A stretch of DNA of 20,404 nt from Lysobacter antibioticus (GCF_001442535.1 NZ_CP013141.1:5562934-5583337); one strand, 5' to 3'. Shown: positions 1-7,298, numbered from the stretch's first letter. A program made the numbers and translations. Notes: a model not told the origin generated them from the sequence alone.

Positions 1-1203
1 TTTGCATGGAAAACTTTGGCTCAAGCCGTCAAGCCGATTACCTGTCTCTTTGTGGATCCAACGCGCCTGCACCCTAGCCTCGGCCGGTCCCGCTATATCA
101 ACGGCATCATCAACTCATCGCTAGAGAAACATGCACGACCATCGTTGAATCTGAATTATCGACAATTAAAGATCGAGTTCAATGACAAGCCAGACGTCAA
201 AGCCATTAATAAGCAATTGAATGCAGATAATGAGCTATCCGAAAAGACACTTACGGTAGTCGCTGACATCATCCCATCGGGCAGTTGGGACAGCAACCTT
301 GCGCTTGCTGTCGACGACATCCCATTTGGGCAAATAGGAAAGGGCGAGCAAAGCAAAATCCAAATCAAGATCGCAATCCAAAATAGGGCAAAGGATGCCC
401 ACATCGTCATGCTGGAAGAGCCTGAGAACCACCTTTCTCACATAAATCTCACCAAACTCGTTTCATACATAGAGAAGAAGAATCCCGGGAAGCAGATATT
501 TCTTACCACGCACAGTTCCTATGTCCTGAACAAGCTAAGCATCAACAAGCTCTGTTTGCTTTCAAAGAACTTTATCCGCCTGAGAGATGTAAGCAATTCC
601 GTGGAGAAAACGCTCAAGCGGCTACCCGGATACGACACGCTACGCTTGGTCTTGGCCCAGAGAGTCATTCTTGTCGAAGGTCCGTCCGATGAACTTATCC
701 TCAAGAAGATCTATCTCGACCGTAAGCGACGGCTACCAGAAGAGGATGGCATAGATATCATCGTGGTACGCGGAATCGGATTCAGGGTCTATCTGGACAT
801 CGCCAAGAGCTTGAAACATCCGGTGCGCGTAGTAAAAGACAATGACCACAACCATCAGAAAAACATTGTGGATTGGCGCAATGAAAATTATGACGGGTGC
901 GATTACATCGAAATCTTCTCTCCCGAGGACAACGACCATCATTCACTCGAGCCTTCGATCATCGCGGCCAATAGCCAGAACGATGTATCACTCGACAAGC
1001 TCGCCGAGGTGATGCTCTCGAAAAAGACCTATAAAGAATATACCGGGCATCCCGAGTTAGGATCCAAACAGAAATTCCTAAGAGACTGGTACAGCGAGGG
1101 TGGCGCGGGAAAAAAGGTTGATTCTGCAATGCGCATCTTCGAATCGAACGTCGCCATCAACTATCCAGATTACCTGATTAGGGCGGTGGACTTTGGCCCG
1201 TAA
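1..1203 (+). CDS. OLD-family ATPase/TOPRIM nuclease, GajA-like (5' end outside window)
   Basis: The reading frame is open from base 1, so the N-terminus (Walker A and the first part of the ATPase) lies upstream. The TTG at 16 is not a convincing start. Visible parts, in order, are an ABC signature-like segment (GKGEQSKI, about 340), a Walker B (HIVMLEEPENHL, about 400-435), a switch histidine (TTHSS, His at 511-513), and then a TOPRIM domain with its catalytic glutamate (LVEGPSDE, Glu at 676) and DxD (KDNDHN, Asp at 838 and 844). ATPase followed by TOPRIM is the class 2 OLD nuclease order, as in Gabija GajA, which cuts DNA and is held off by nucleotides. The last 11 bases overlap a UvrD-like helicase gene, the typical partner of this class. 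Base composition is AT-richer than in the oxidoreductase and efflux genes, suggesting transfer. A stand-alone OLD protein is less likely given the overlap. The family call is firm; the Gabija assignment is inferred. Confidence 0.82.
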   Translation, partial: FAWKTLAQAVKPITCLFVDPTRLHPSLGRSRYINGIINSSLEKHARPSLNLNYRQLKIEFNDKPDVKAINKQLNADNELSEKTLTVVADIIPSGSWDSNLALAVDDIPFGQIGKGEQSKIQIKIAIQNRAKDAHIVMLEEPENHLSHINLTKLVSYIEKKNPGKQIFLTTHSSYVLNKLSINKLCLLSKNFIRLRDVSNSVEKTLKRLPGYDTLRLVLAQRVILVEGPSDELILKKIYLDRKRRLPEEDGIDIIVVRGIGFRVYLDIAKSLKHPVRVVKDNDHNHQKNIVDWRNENYDGCDYIEIFSPEDNDHHSLEPSIIAANSQNDVSLDKLAEVMLSKKTYKEYTGHPELGSKQKFLRDWYSEGGAGKKVDSAMRIFESNVAINYPDYLIRAVDFGP

Positions 1204-2356
1204 ATTGCTCCTCGCTAGCGCGGGAGCCGGCAAATCACGACGCATAGCCGAGAAGGCGCTGGAGCACGCAGCCGCCGGCAGAAAGGTCCTATTGTTGACT
1301 TACACGATCAACAACCAAGGCGAGTTGGTTAAGGAAATCTGCAGACTAAACAGCTGCCAGCCCGAGAACGTGGTAGTGAAGGGATGGTTCAATTTTCTGC
1401 TTGAGGACATGATCCGCCCCTATCAGCAATGCATTGTTCCGGATCGGATCTCCGGCGTCCTCCTAAACCCGGGAAACCCTCATCTCGTGCCGGGGAAGAA
1501 TTACGCTATGAAGGGCCGGAGCGAGAGGCTTGACGGAAAGTTCAACCCCTTGCATTTCGTGACTCCCGGGGACAACAGAGCCCACACCTACTATCTCGCC
1601 AAATTGGCCGCGAGAGTCCACTCGGAAACCAAAGGTCGCGCGGCACACAGGCTAGCTGAGATCTATAGTGCGATATTTGTCGACGAAGTGCAGGACCTAG
1701 TCGGATGGGACTATGACATCATCAAGGCACTGACCGAAACGAACATATTAGAAATCGAGTGTGTTGGCGATTTCCGACAGGCCGTCTATCAAACCTCGGA
1801 AACCAACAAGCTGCCTCAGGACAGCACAGAGAAGCTGGCACAGTTCAACAACATGGGTTTTATCTCAGAGAGCTTGGCAATCAGCTGGCGTTGCCTCCAA
1901 GCCATATGCGGAATAGCCGATCGCTTGCATTCACAAGAAGGACACTACTTGCCAACGATGTCCAATGTCGAGGACGTTCCGTTGCAGTATGCCGGACACC
2001 AAGGCGTATTCGCTGTCCCTAAAGCGAGGCTTCGCGAATACATCGAAACCTACCGTCCCGCAATCCTTCGGTGGAATCGATCTACTCAGAAGGAACTTTG
2101 CGACGGCCAGACGGCCTACAATTTCGGCGAGTGCAAGGGGCTCGGATTCGAGCGCGTCCTGATACTCCCTCCCGCAAAACACGCCAAGTTTCTTTCGGGG
2201 GACATGCAGGCCTTCGATGGCTCTGAGACCGATGACTCGCGCAATAAACTCTATGTTGCGATCACGCGGGCGCGCTACAGTGTCGCCTTCCCTTACGAAG
2301 GCGGAAACATAATTGAGGGCGCGCAAGCATGGCCCCTGGAAAACCTAGACCCATAA
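1193..2356 (+). CDS. Compact UvrD/PcrA-like SF1 helicase, GajB-like
   Basis: A 387-residue protein with the superfamily 1 helicase motifs in order: Walker A (ASAGAGKS, residues 8-15), motif II as DEVQD (164-168), motif III-like VGDFRQAVY, a motif IV-like SWRC, a motif V-like segment CKGLGFERV, and motif VI VAITRAR (355-361). All core motifs are present, but the protein is shorter than typical Gabija GajB (close to 500 residues), so the accessory 1B/2B subdomains must be small. The TTG at 1193 is the only start that keeps Walker A, because an in-frame stop lies at 1175-1177. The start lies inside the end of the upstream OLD gene, so translation is probably coupled. In Gabija the helicase-like subunit binds the GajA nuclease and is needed for defence. 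Role by analogy; helicase family certain. Confidence 0.8.
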   Translation: MARKLLLASAGAGKSRRIAEKALEHAAAGRKVLLLTYTINNQGELVKEICRLNSCQPENVVVKGWFNFLLEDMIRPYQQCIVPDRISGVLLNPGNPHLVPGKNYAMKGRSERLDGKFNPLHFVTPGDNRAHTYYLAKLAARVHSETKGRAAHRLAEIYSAIFVDEVQDLVGWDYDIIKALTETNILEIECVGDFRQAVYQTSETNKLPQDSTEKLAQFNNMGFISESLAISWRCLQAICGIADRLHSQEGHYLPTMSNVEDVPLQYAGHQGVFAVPKARLREYIETYRPAILRWNRSTQKELCDGQTAYNFGECKGLGFERVLILPPAKHAKFLSGDMQAFDGSETDDSRNKLYVAITRARYSVAFPYEGGNIIEGAQAWPLENLDP

Positions 2357-2570
2357 CCTAGCCGCACTGAGTCCCTCCCCCGGCTGGCAAAGGACCTGGA
2401 CGAGGACTAACTTACAGCCTGTCTTATCAGCCGCACGTGCAGCCCCTTGCAACTATTAAGAATATGTTCGTTCGTCAGCTTGCCAGCCAGCCCCCCCCTA
2501 GATTGAGCCGCATTAATTCGAGCCCAGCCAATAGATGGCAAGGCCTTTCTTGAATCCACATGGAGGCGGG
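2357..2570. other. Intergenic spacer after the defence pair
   Basis: About 214 bases of mixed composition, including a run of eight C near 2491-2500. No clear terminator hairpin, promoter or gene was seen. It separates the helicase gene from the small membrane protein gene, so the two may not share one transcript. Confidence 0.4.
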
Positions 2571-3008
2571 ATGAAAAACCTAATCACGCGAATTGCTTAT
2601 ATCCCCCAGAGTGAGCGCTTCTCGGCATTCTTTGCCATCTTCATGGTGATGCTTAGTTTAGTTGGACTTTGGCTGGACATCACACTCAAAGATGGCTTCT
2701 ATTGGTTTCAGCGAACAGGAGCTCTGCTAGTACTCGCTGGAGTGGAACTTCAGTATGCGAAGCTCACGAGCCTTTGGAAGAACGAACTGGGTGACGAGCT
2801 GAATGCACCAACCGTCCGAGAACGCTTGAGTAGTGGTCAAGGGATAAGCATGCTCCAAGAAGCCCAGGCCGCCGAGGCGACCAGAGGGCTCGCTGTACGA
2901 CTGCATCGAATCGTTACTGATAAGAGCATGAAAGACGTTGCAGCCGTCATTTCCTTGATCATCGGAACGATCATCTGGGCTTTTGGCGATTTACCATTCA
3001 GGATTTGA
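2571..3008 (+). CDS. Small three-helix membrane protein, function unknown
   Basis: Not recognised. I chose the ATG at 2571 because GGAGG lies four bases upstream (2562-2566); the ATG at 2535 would add 12 residues without a good ribosome site. The 145-residue product has a hydrophobic helix at about residues 18-38 (AFFAIFMVMLSLVGLWL), a second weaker one at about 45-60 (FQRTGALLVLAGVEL), a charged middle, and a C-terminal helix at about 122-140 (VAAVISLIIGTIIWAFG) followed by only a few residues. Composition is AT-rich like the upstream OLD/helicase pair, so it may belong to the same acquired segment. Small multi-helix membrane proteins occur as effectors in defence loci, but nothing in this sequence proves that role. 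Confidence 0.65.
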   Translation: MKNLITRIAYIPQSERFSAFFAIFMVMLSLVGLWLDITLKDGFYWFQRTGALLVLAGVELQYAKLTSLWKNELGDELNAPTVRERLSSGQGISMLQEAQAAEATRGLAVRLHRIVTDKSMKDVAAVISLIIGTIIWAFGDLPFRI

Positions 3009-3075
3009 CAAACTAGTGCGACTTCGTGGGTGACGACATAATTCGTGCGCTCAATGTCGCTTCTGGCTGAAGAGT

Positions 3076-3310
3076 TCAACGACTCAACGAGATCTCCAAA
3101 TACCCCGTATCACCGCACACGCATCGGCTCACCGGCATCGGCGATGCTCTCCCCGGCCACCGGGTTGCTGCTGCCGTGGCGCGCTCCTGCTACAGATTGC
3201 GCACAACACCCACCACCACCAGCCGGCTGCCGGACTGCATGCGCTTGCTGGTGGCGCGGCCGGGTTCGAGCTGAGCACGATGCGGCGGTCGGTCTACAGC
3301 GGTTGTCTGC
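3076..3310 (-). pseudogene. Decayed C-terminal gene tail, copy A
   Basis: Read on the minus strand, this stretch carries SGSRLVVVGVV, then after frame breaks VAGESIADAGEPMRVR, an in-frame TGA where the related copies have Trp or another residue, and in another frame GYLEISLSR before a TGA at 3076-3078. It aligns by eye with the tails at 7068-7253 and 18297-18480, so it is the 3' end of one gene family, broken by at least one stop and several indels. The ending (NPQQEINYGSGKAV then ESIADAGEPVRVRW) resembles from memory the C-terminus of CocE/NonD-type hydrolases; that parent identity is uncertain. Confidence 0.55.
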
Positions 3311-3659
3311 GACTAACATCGCCGACGACGCTGGCACGCGATTGGTAGCGTGAGATTTCGAAATAGCGCTCGTCAAGCAGTTGCTCGTCTAGCAAGATGT
3401 TGAAGTCAAAGTTGCGCTTGTTGGTTTCGACTTCCAGCCGGCCGCAGAACAGACCGCTGGATTCCTCGGCATCTTTGAAGGGTTCGCTGATGAAGACCAA
3501 GCAGTCGGCAGTGTCGAGTTCGCGGTCGACGATGCCGCCGCTAAGCACGATGCGATACCCGTAGTTGCGGTCGCGCAGTTTGAAGGCCCGTTCAGCGCAG
3601 ACGCACCTGAGATACTAGTCATATCTCTGCATCTTCGGCGCCGCTTCTGCTTGACCCAT
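3294..3659 (-). pseudogene. Decayed divergent gene, copy A (MGQAEAAPK family)
   Basis: From an ATG at 3659 the minus strand reads MGQAEAAPKMQRYD, then a TAG at 3615-3617 (codon 15), then an open frame through LRDRNYGYRIV, SGGIVDRELD, LEVETNKRNF and LDEQLLDERYFEIS, ending at a TAG at 3294-3296. The copy at 18594-18879 has Arg at the position of the TAG, so this copy has a nonsense mutation. The protein family is not recognised. It starts about 75 bases from the first immunity lipoprotein gene and runs away from it, so the two share an intergenic region. It may be a former member of the toxin-immunity locus. Confidence 0.55.
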
Positions 3660-3667
3660 GACGGGCA

Positions 3668-3735
3668 CTCTTCCAGGATTAGCCGCAAGTGCGCCGGCAA
3701 TTCGGACGCCGATCGCGGCATACATGGAGACGTAA
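3668..3735 (+). repeat. Immunity-gene leader repeat, copy 1
   Basis: This 68-base leader runs from CTCTTCCAGGAT to GGAGACGTAA and stops at the ATG of the first immunity gene. It is conserved in front of all four immunity genes (also at 4438, 18888 and 19660). Its end supplies the ribosome site (GGAG about ten bases before the ATG). No clear -35/-10 pair was identified in it. Confidence 0.75.
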
Positions 3736-4371
3736 ATGCCGAAGCTCGACTCTCATCTCCTGGCGAAGAGACTGGTCTCGATGGTTTGCGTGCTCGCTGC
3801 CTTTGCGTGCGCCGCTACGACTACCGGTCCCGCTTCAGTTCAGGAGAAGGCCGCCATGACGGAATCGGCATCGCCCGCCATCAACGACTCCCTTAGCGCG
3901 CAACAACTCAACGACAGAATCCTGGCCTGGATTCTGAGCGTGAACGACGCTCGTGATCTGTCCGGGCCTAACGTCGAAAAGCGCACCGGCCTTGACCTGG
4001 GGATCAAACCGGAGACTCCCAACATTTTTCGCGGCGTCGGGGCGCTGCCTGAAGGTTGGCGTTATTCGCTGTCTTCGGTTAACAACACTCCTGAGCAGCG
4101 ACTCCGCGCCGTCCTGTTCAAGATGGGACGTGCCGGCGACCGCTACGCCGATATGACCCCTGTGTGTGTTGGGCTGGAGCATTACCAATCCCCACTCATC
4201 GCCACTGGATTCAGAATGACCGAGATGCCTCCACGGGCGGGCACGGAATACCGGATCTTCAGAAATAAAATGATCTATGTGCGCGTTGAGCTTCACGGAA
4301 AGACAACACCCATCGACCCGAATTTGTGTGTTTACAGGGTATTCGTCACGGCCGCGGCCCCTCAAGGATGA
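3736..4371 (+). CDS. Putative X-Tfi immunity lipoprotein, paralogue 1
   Basis: This 211-residue protein has a basic N-terminus, a hydrophobic stretch and a cysteine (MVCVLAAFAC, Cys25) that could be lipidated. The lipobox is weaker than the LAAC form in paralogue 4. It is one of four paralogues in the window sharing INDSLSAQQL, VNDARDLSG, GVGALPEGWRYSLSSV, YADMTPVCV and a C-terminal AAAPQG. In Xanthomonadales, T4SS effectors are encoded next to periplasmic or lipoprotein immunity proteins that neutralise them. Here the second paralogue sits directly before an XVIPCD effector, so this one is probably a related immunity protein, either extra or for a lost effector. It is followed after six bases by the stub of an effector start. 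The domain family is not recognised, and the immunity role is inferred from context. Confidence 0.72.
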   Translation: MPKLDSHLLAKRLVSMVCVLAAFACAATTTGPASVQEKAAMTESASPAINDSLSAQQLNDRILAWILSVNDARDLSGPNVEKRTGLDLGIKPETPNIFRGVGALPEGWRYSLSSVNNTPEQRLRAVLFKMGRAGDRYADMTPVCVGLEHYQSPLIATGFRMTEMPPRAGTEYRIFRNKMIYVRVELHGKTTPIDPNLCVYRVFVTAAAPQG

Positions 4372-4377
4372 TCGGAA

Positions 4378-4424
4378 ATGACGACATTTCATTAAGCATC
4401 ACAAGGAAAAGCTCGACGCCTTGA
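4378..4424 (+). pseudogene. Stub of an effector 5' end after immunity paralogue 1
   Basis: An ATG at 4378 lies exactly six bases after the immunity stop, the same spacing as the real effector start at 5150. It reads MTTFH then TAA. Its bases match the effector start by eye (ATGACGACATTTCA against ATGGCAACACTTCA), and the segment AAAAGCTCGACG also matches effector bases. It looks like the left end of a deleted effector gene. Confidence 0.6.
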
Positions 4425-4437
4425 CTCGTCGCGCACG

Positions 4438-4507
4438 CTCTTCCAGGATCAGGCCGCGAATGCGGCGGCAGTTCGGACGCCGAACCGTGGCACATATGGA
4501 GACGTAA
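4438..4507 (+). repeat. Immunity-gene leader repeat, copy 2
   Basis: This is the 70-base leader in front of the second immunity gene, matching the other three copies from CTCTTCCAGGAT to GGAGACGTAA. The distance from leader copy 1 (3668) to this copy is 770 bases, which is the unit of the tandem duplication. It again provides the GGAG ribosome site. Confidence 0.75.
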
Positions 4508-5143
4508 ATGCCCAAGCTCGATTCTCACCTCCTAGCGACGAGACTGGCCCCGCTGGTCTGCGTGTTCGCTGCCTGCGCGTGCGCCACCACGACCGCAGGC
4601 CCCACTTCGGTCCAGGAGAAGGCCGCCATGACGGAATCGCCATCGCCCGCCATCAATGACTCGCTTAGCGCGCAGCAACTCAACGACAGAATCCTCGCTT
4701 GGATTCTGAGTGTGAACGACGCTCGGGACCTGTCCGGGCCGAACATCGAAAAGCGCACTGGCCTTGACCTGGGGCTTGACCCGGAGACCCCCAACAGCTT
4801 CCTCGGCGTCGGGGCTCTGCCTGAAGGGTGGCGCTATTCGTTGTCTTCAGTAAAAACCGTCCCAGACCCGAGCCCTCATGCCGTCCTGTTCCACATGGGG
4901 CGAATCAGCGACAGCTACGCCGATATGACACCTGTGTGCGTCAGCTTGGAGCACTACCGAACCCCTCTCATTGCCGCAGGATTCAAACCGTCGGAACGCG
5001 CGCCGCGGCTGGGCACGGAGTACAGGTTCTTCCGTACTGCAAAAATCTCCGTACGCGTCGAACTTCACGGAAAGACAAAGCGCTACGACGATCAATTATG
5101 TGTTTCAAGGGTATTTGTCACGGCTGCCGCTCCTCAAGGATGA
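4508..5143 (+). CDS. Putative X-Tfi immunity lipoprotein, paralogue 2 (cognate of the effector)
   Basis: This 211-residue paralogue has a signal region ending LVCVFAAC (Cys23), then a Thr/Ala/Gly linker and the shared immunity core. It stands six bases before the XVIPCD effector start, and an AAGGA ribosome site for the effector lies at its very end, so the two are almost certainly co-translated. This is the usual layout of an X-Tfi/X-Tfe pair: immunity first, effector second. The expected place of action is the periplasm, blocking toxin injected by sister cells. It is very close to paralogue 4 (about 15 differences in 211 by hand comparison), which also stands directly before an effector start. 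No known fold is recognised, and the role comes from context. Confidence 0.78.
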   Translation: MPKLDSHLLATRLAPLVCVFAACACATTTAGPTSVQEKAAMTESPSPAINDSLSAQQLNDRILAWILSVNDARDLSGPNIEKRTGLDLGLDPETPNSFLGVGALPEGWRYSLSSVKTVPDPSPHAVLFHMGRISDSYADMTPVCVSLEHYRTPLIAAGFKPSERAPRLGTEYRFFRTAKISVRVELHGKTKRYDDQLCVSRVFVTAAAPQG

Positions 5144-5149
5144 TCAAGC

Positions 5150-6529
5150 ATGGCAACACTTCAGGAAGAGTTAGAGGCTAGCCAAAAGCTGGACGTGATG
5201 CTGGCTGAATTCGAGCGACAAGCCCGAACCGAAGACACGAACCCAGGCAGGATTTTTCGCGACGCTCTCGACAGCACGCCGGGGCTCCGCACGCAATTCG
5301 AACTCGCCGTTGAGAAAGGGCATTTGGTCGCGATAGAAGCCGAAACCGACCCAAGATTCAACGGCAGTTACGACGGCTCTACCCGCACCATGCGTTTGTC
5401 GGTTGAACTGATAAATGACGCTGATCCGATTGCCAATCCGGAAGATGCCAAGGAAGCCGTCAACTTCATTCGTTACACCGCCGGCCACGAGATAGACCAT
5501 GCGGTGAACCGCGACGAGAGTTTGTTGATGGAACAGCGCTTCCGCGAGGAGGTCGCAGCCATCGTAAACGGCCCCTCGCCGCACGACTTTACCGACCCGG
5601 TCAAGGAGTACAACGAACGGGCACGCGCGAGGGAGGCACGGGCAGAAATCGCGGGTTTCAACACGGTTGCAGCACAGGTAAAGTACGAGAATCCGCGGGC
5701 GACATTGGCTGACGTGTATCGAGCCGACGGCGGCGCGTCCAACTACATCGACAACGACGCCCGAAAGCCATTGACTTACACCATGGATCAAGGCTTGCAC
5801 ATCAAGCCCGATTTGCAGCTAGACGCCGACAAAAGCGTAGACGCGATGGCCAAAGCCTTCTACGACAGTGTCGGCGACTACCCAGCCCGCAACATCGACT
5901 GGGCCTTGGGAGAAATCTACCGCCAGGAGGTCATCGCCCAGGCCGCGCATCCTGGGCGCGACGTTTCTGAGATCCGGGTCAATGTCCAGGCCCTCGGCGC
6001 GCAGGTGAGCTTGCCGCCGAACTTCATCGACACCAGCCGCATGCCGGGCACGCCGACGCCGCCTGCGCAGCGCCCTGCTCCGCCCAACGCCAATGACCCC
6101 GGCCACCCGGATCACCCGCTGTTGGAGAAGATCAGGGGCAGCGTGCGCGACCTTGAGCAAGGCATCGGCAAGCCCTGGGACGAGCAGAGCGAACGCATGA
6201 GCGCCAGCGCGCTGTCGCTGGCGGTCGGCAACCGGTTCGGCGCTGGCGATGACGTCAAGGTCACGCTGAACCGCCCCACCGCGCAGAACGCCGCCGGCGA
6301 GGTTCTGTTCGTGTACCGGGACGGCCGCGGCGCCTCTCCGGACCCTGCGGCCAACTATGCGCACATGCCGGTGGCTCAGGCGCTGTCCCTGCCCGCGCCC
6401 GAGCGATACGAGCAAGCGCAGGCCATGCGCGAGGCTCAGGCCGCCGAGCAGCGCTCGTCGCAGGAGACCGCGCAGCAGACACAGGGGATGGACGGACAGG
6501 CTCAGGGTGGGTCGCGGATGCAGCGTTAG
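5150..6529 (+). CDS. X-Tfe: T4SS antibacterial effector, zincin metallopeptidase domain plus XVIPCD
   Basis: A 459-residue protein in three parts. Residues 1-295 form a predicted toxin domain with GHEIDH (zinc motif HEIDH at 113-117) and a possible third ligand in EARAEIAGFN (Glu162 or Glu166), the pattern of a zincin peptidase. Residues about 297-314 are a Pro-rich linker. Residues 316 to about 430 match the XVIPCD, the VirD4-binding signal of Xanthomonadales T4SS effectors, starting DPGHPDHPLLEKIR, then DEQSERMSASALSLA, DDVKVTLN, and VFVYRDG-like LFVYRDG, followed by a Gln-rich tail (QSS to QGG). There is no signal peptide, as expected for a cytoplasmic T4SS substrate. The ATG follows the immunity stop by six bases with AAGGA upstream. 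The peptidase substrate is unknown, and activity is inferred from the motif only. The T4SS itself is not in the window. Confidence 0.88.
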   Translation: MATLQEELEASQKLDVMLAEFERQARTEDTNPGRIFRDALDSTPGLRTQFELAVEKGHLVAIEAETDPRFNGSYDGSTRTMRLSVELINDADPIANPEDAKEAVNFIRYTAGHEIDHAVNRDESLLMEQRFREEVAAIVNGPSPHDFTDPVKEYNERARAREARAEIAGFNTVAAQVKYENPRATLADVYRADGGASNYIDNDARKPLTYTMDQGLHIKPDLQLDADKSVDAMAKAFYDSVGDYPARNIDWALGEIYRQEVIAQAAHPGRDVSEIRVNVQALGAQVSLPPNFIDTSRMPGTPTPPAQRPAPPNANDPGHPDHPLLEKIRGSVRDLEQGIGKPWDEQSERMSASALSLAVGNRFGAGDDVKVTLNRPTAQNAAGEVLFVYRDGRGASPDPAANYAHMPVAQALSLPAPERYEQAQAMREAQAAEQRSSQETAQQTQGMDGQAQGGSRMQR

Positions 6530-6679
6530 CCGGCATGGCTGTGGAGACGGCAAGTCGTATGGGGATGAGGCATGCCTCGGCGACGCCTGGAGCCGTAAAG
6601 GCAGGTTGCAGACCACCAAAGCATGCGGCGGGTTTGATGGGTAGTGAATCTGTTTGTACGGATGGCCGGACGTCGGGTT

Positions 6680-7035
6680 CCAGGCTTGCGACGCGAGCTT
6701 GATGCTTCACGGTCGCGGCTTGCGCCGCTCCTACAGGAGGGCCCAGGCGGCTACGCGGGCTTTCCGGGGACGCTCCGTGCAGGGGCGGCGTGAGCCGCGA
6801 TTGTGAGTCCTGGCGTGCGGCGCGAATTGGAAACCCTGCGGTCGCGGCTTTCGCCGCTCCTACAGGAGAGCCCGGGCGGCTATTCGGGCTTTCCAAGACG
6901 CAGGTGGGCCGCTTCTTGTAGGAGCGGCGTGAGCCGCGACTGCGAAACCTGGCGTGCCGCGCGAGCGTGTTACCCCGCGGCCGCGGCTTGCGCCGCTCCT
7001 ACAGGGGAGCCCGGGCGCCTACGCGGGCTTTCCGG
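6680..7035. repeat. Three-unit REP/BIME-like array
   Basis: Five short palindromes related to TAGGAGCGGCGTGAGCCGCG occur in alternating orientation: at 6712-6736, 6841-6865 and 6981-7004 reversed, and at 6778-6802 and 6917-6940 direct. Each reversed copy is followed by a similar spacer (GAGCCCGGGCGGCTA then CGGGCTTTCC). The larger unit therefore repeats about every 130-140 bases. Each palindrome can fold (GCGGC paired with GCCGC). Such REP elements are usually spread by a RAYT transposase, which is not present here. Confidence 0.8.
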
Positions 7036-7067
7036 CGACGCAGTGGGTCGCGCTTACAGGGGGCGTA

Positions 7068-7253
7068 TCAACGGCTCAACGGAGTCTCCAGATAGCTGCC
7101 GCTATACCACCGCACCCGCACGGGCTCGCCGGCATCGGCGATGCTCTCCCCCGTCACCGCCTTGCCGCTGCCGTAGTTGATCTCCTGCTGCGGGTTGCGC
7201 TGCAGGCTCACCACCGCTACCAGCATCGTTCTGTTACCGATTGGACCGGCCAA
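7068..7253 (-). pseudogene. Decayed C-terminal gene tail, copy B
   Basis: On the minus strand an open stretch reads NRTMLVAVVSLQRNPQQEI, then NYGSGKAV, ESIADAGEPVRVRWYSGSYL and a stop at 7068-7070. It matches the broken tails at 3076-3310 and 18297-18480 and is the best preserved of the three. No start or upstream domain exists, because the MDR oxidoreductase gene ends about 45 bases upstream. It is therefore a fragment, not a gene. The ending resembles CocE/NonD-type hydrolases from memory, which is not verified. Confidence 0.6.
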
Positions 7254-7298
7254 CGAGCCCCAAGGTCTGCGCGGTTTTCGCGTCGACCTGCACGCCAG

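Noticed and set aside
1..2356. PARIS (AriA/AriB) system
   Set aside because: ATPase and TOPRIM are in one protein and the partner is a helicase, which fits Gabija rather than PARIS.
3045..3353. Plus-strand open frame of 102 codons
   Set aside because: It is antisense to the decayed tail, rich in Pro, Ala and Arg, and has no ribosome site or recognisable domain.
4452..4475. Regulatory hairpin in the leader repeat (GCCGC GAAT GCGGC)
   Set aside because: The stem is perfect only in copy 2. The other leaders carry changes that break the pairing without compensation.
5150..6529. Type VI secretion effector
   Set aside because: No PAAR, VgrG, Hcp, MIX or Rhs feature was seen. The C-terminal DPGHPDHP region and Gln-rich tail fit the XVIPCD of T4SS effectors.
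6680..7035. Possible CRISPR array
   Set aside because: Repeats are palindromic, alternate in orientation, and the spacers are themselves similar. This is the REP pattern, and no cas genes are present.
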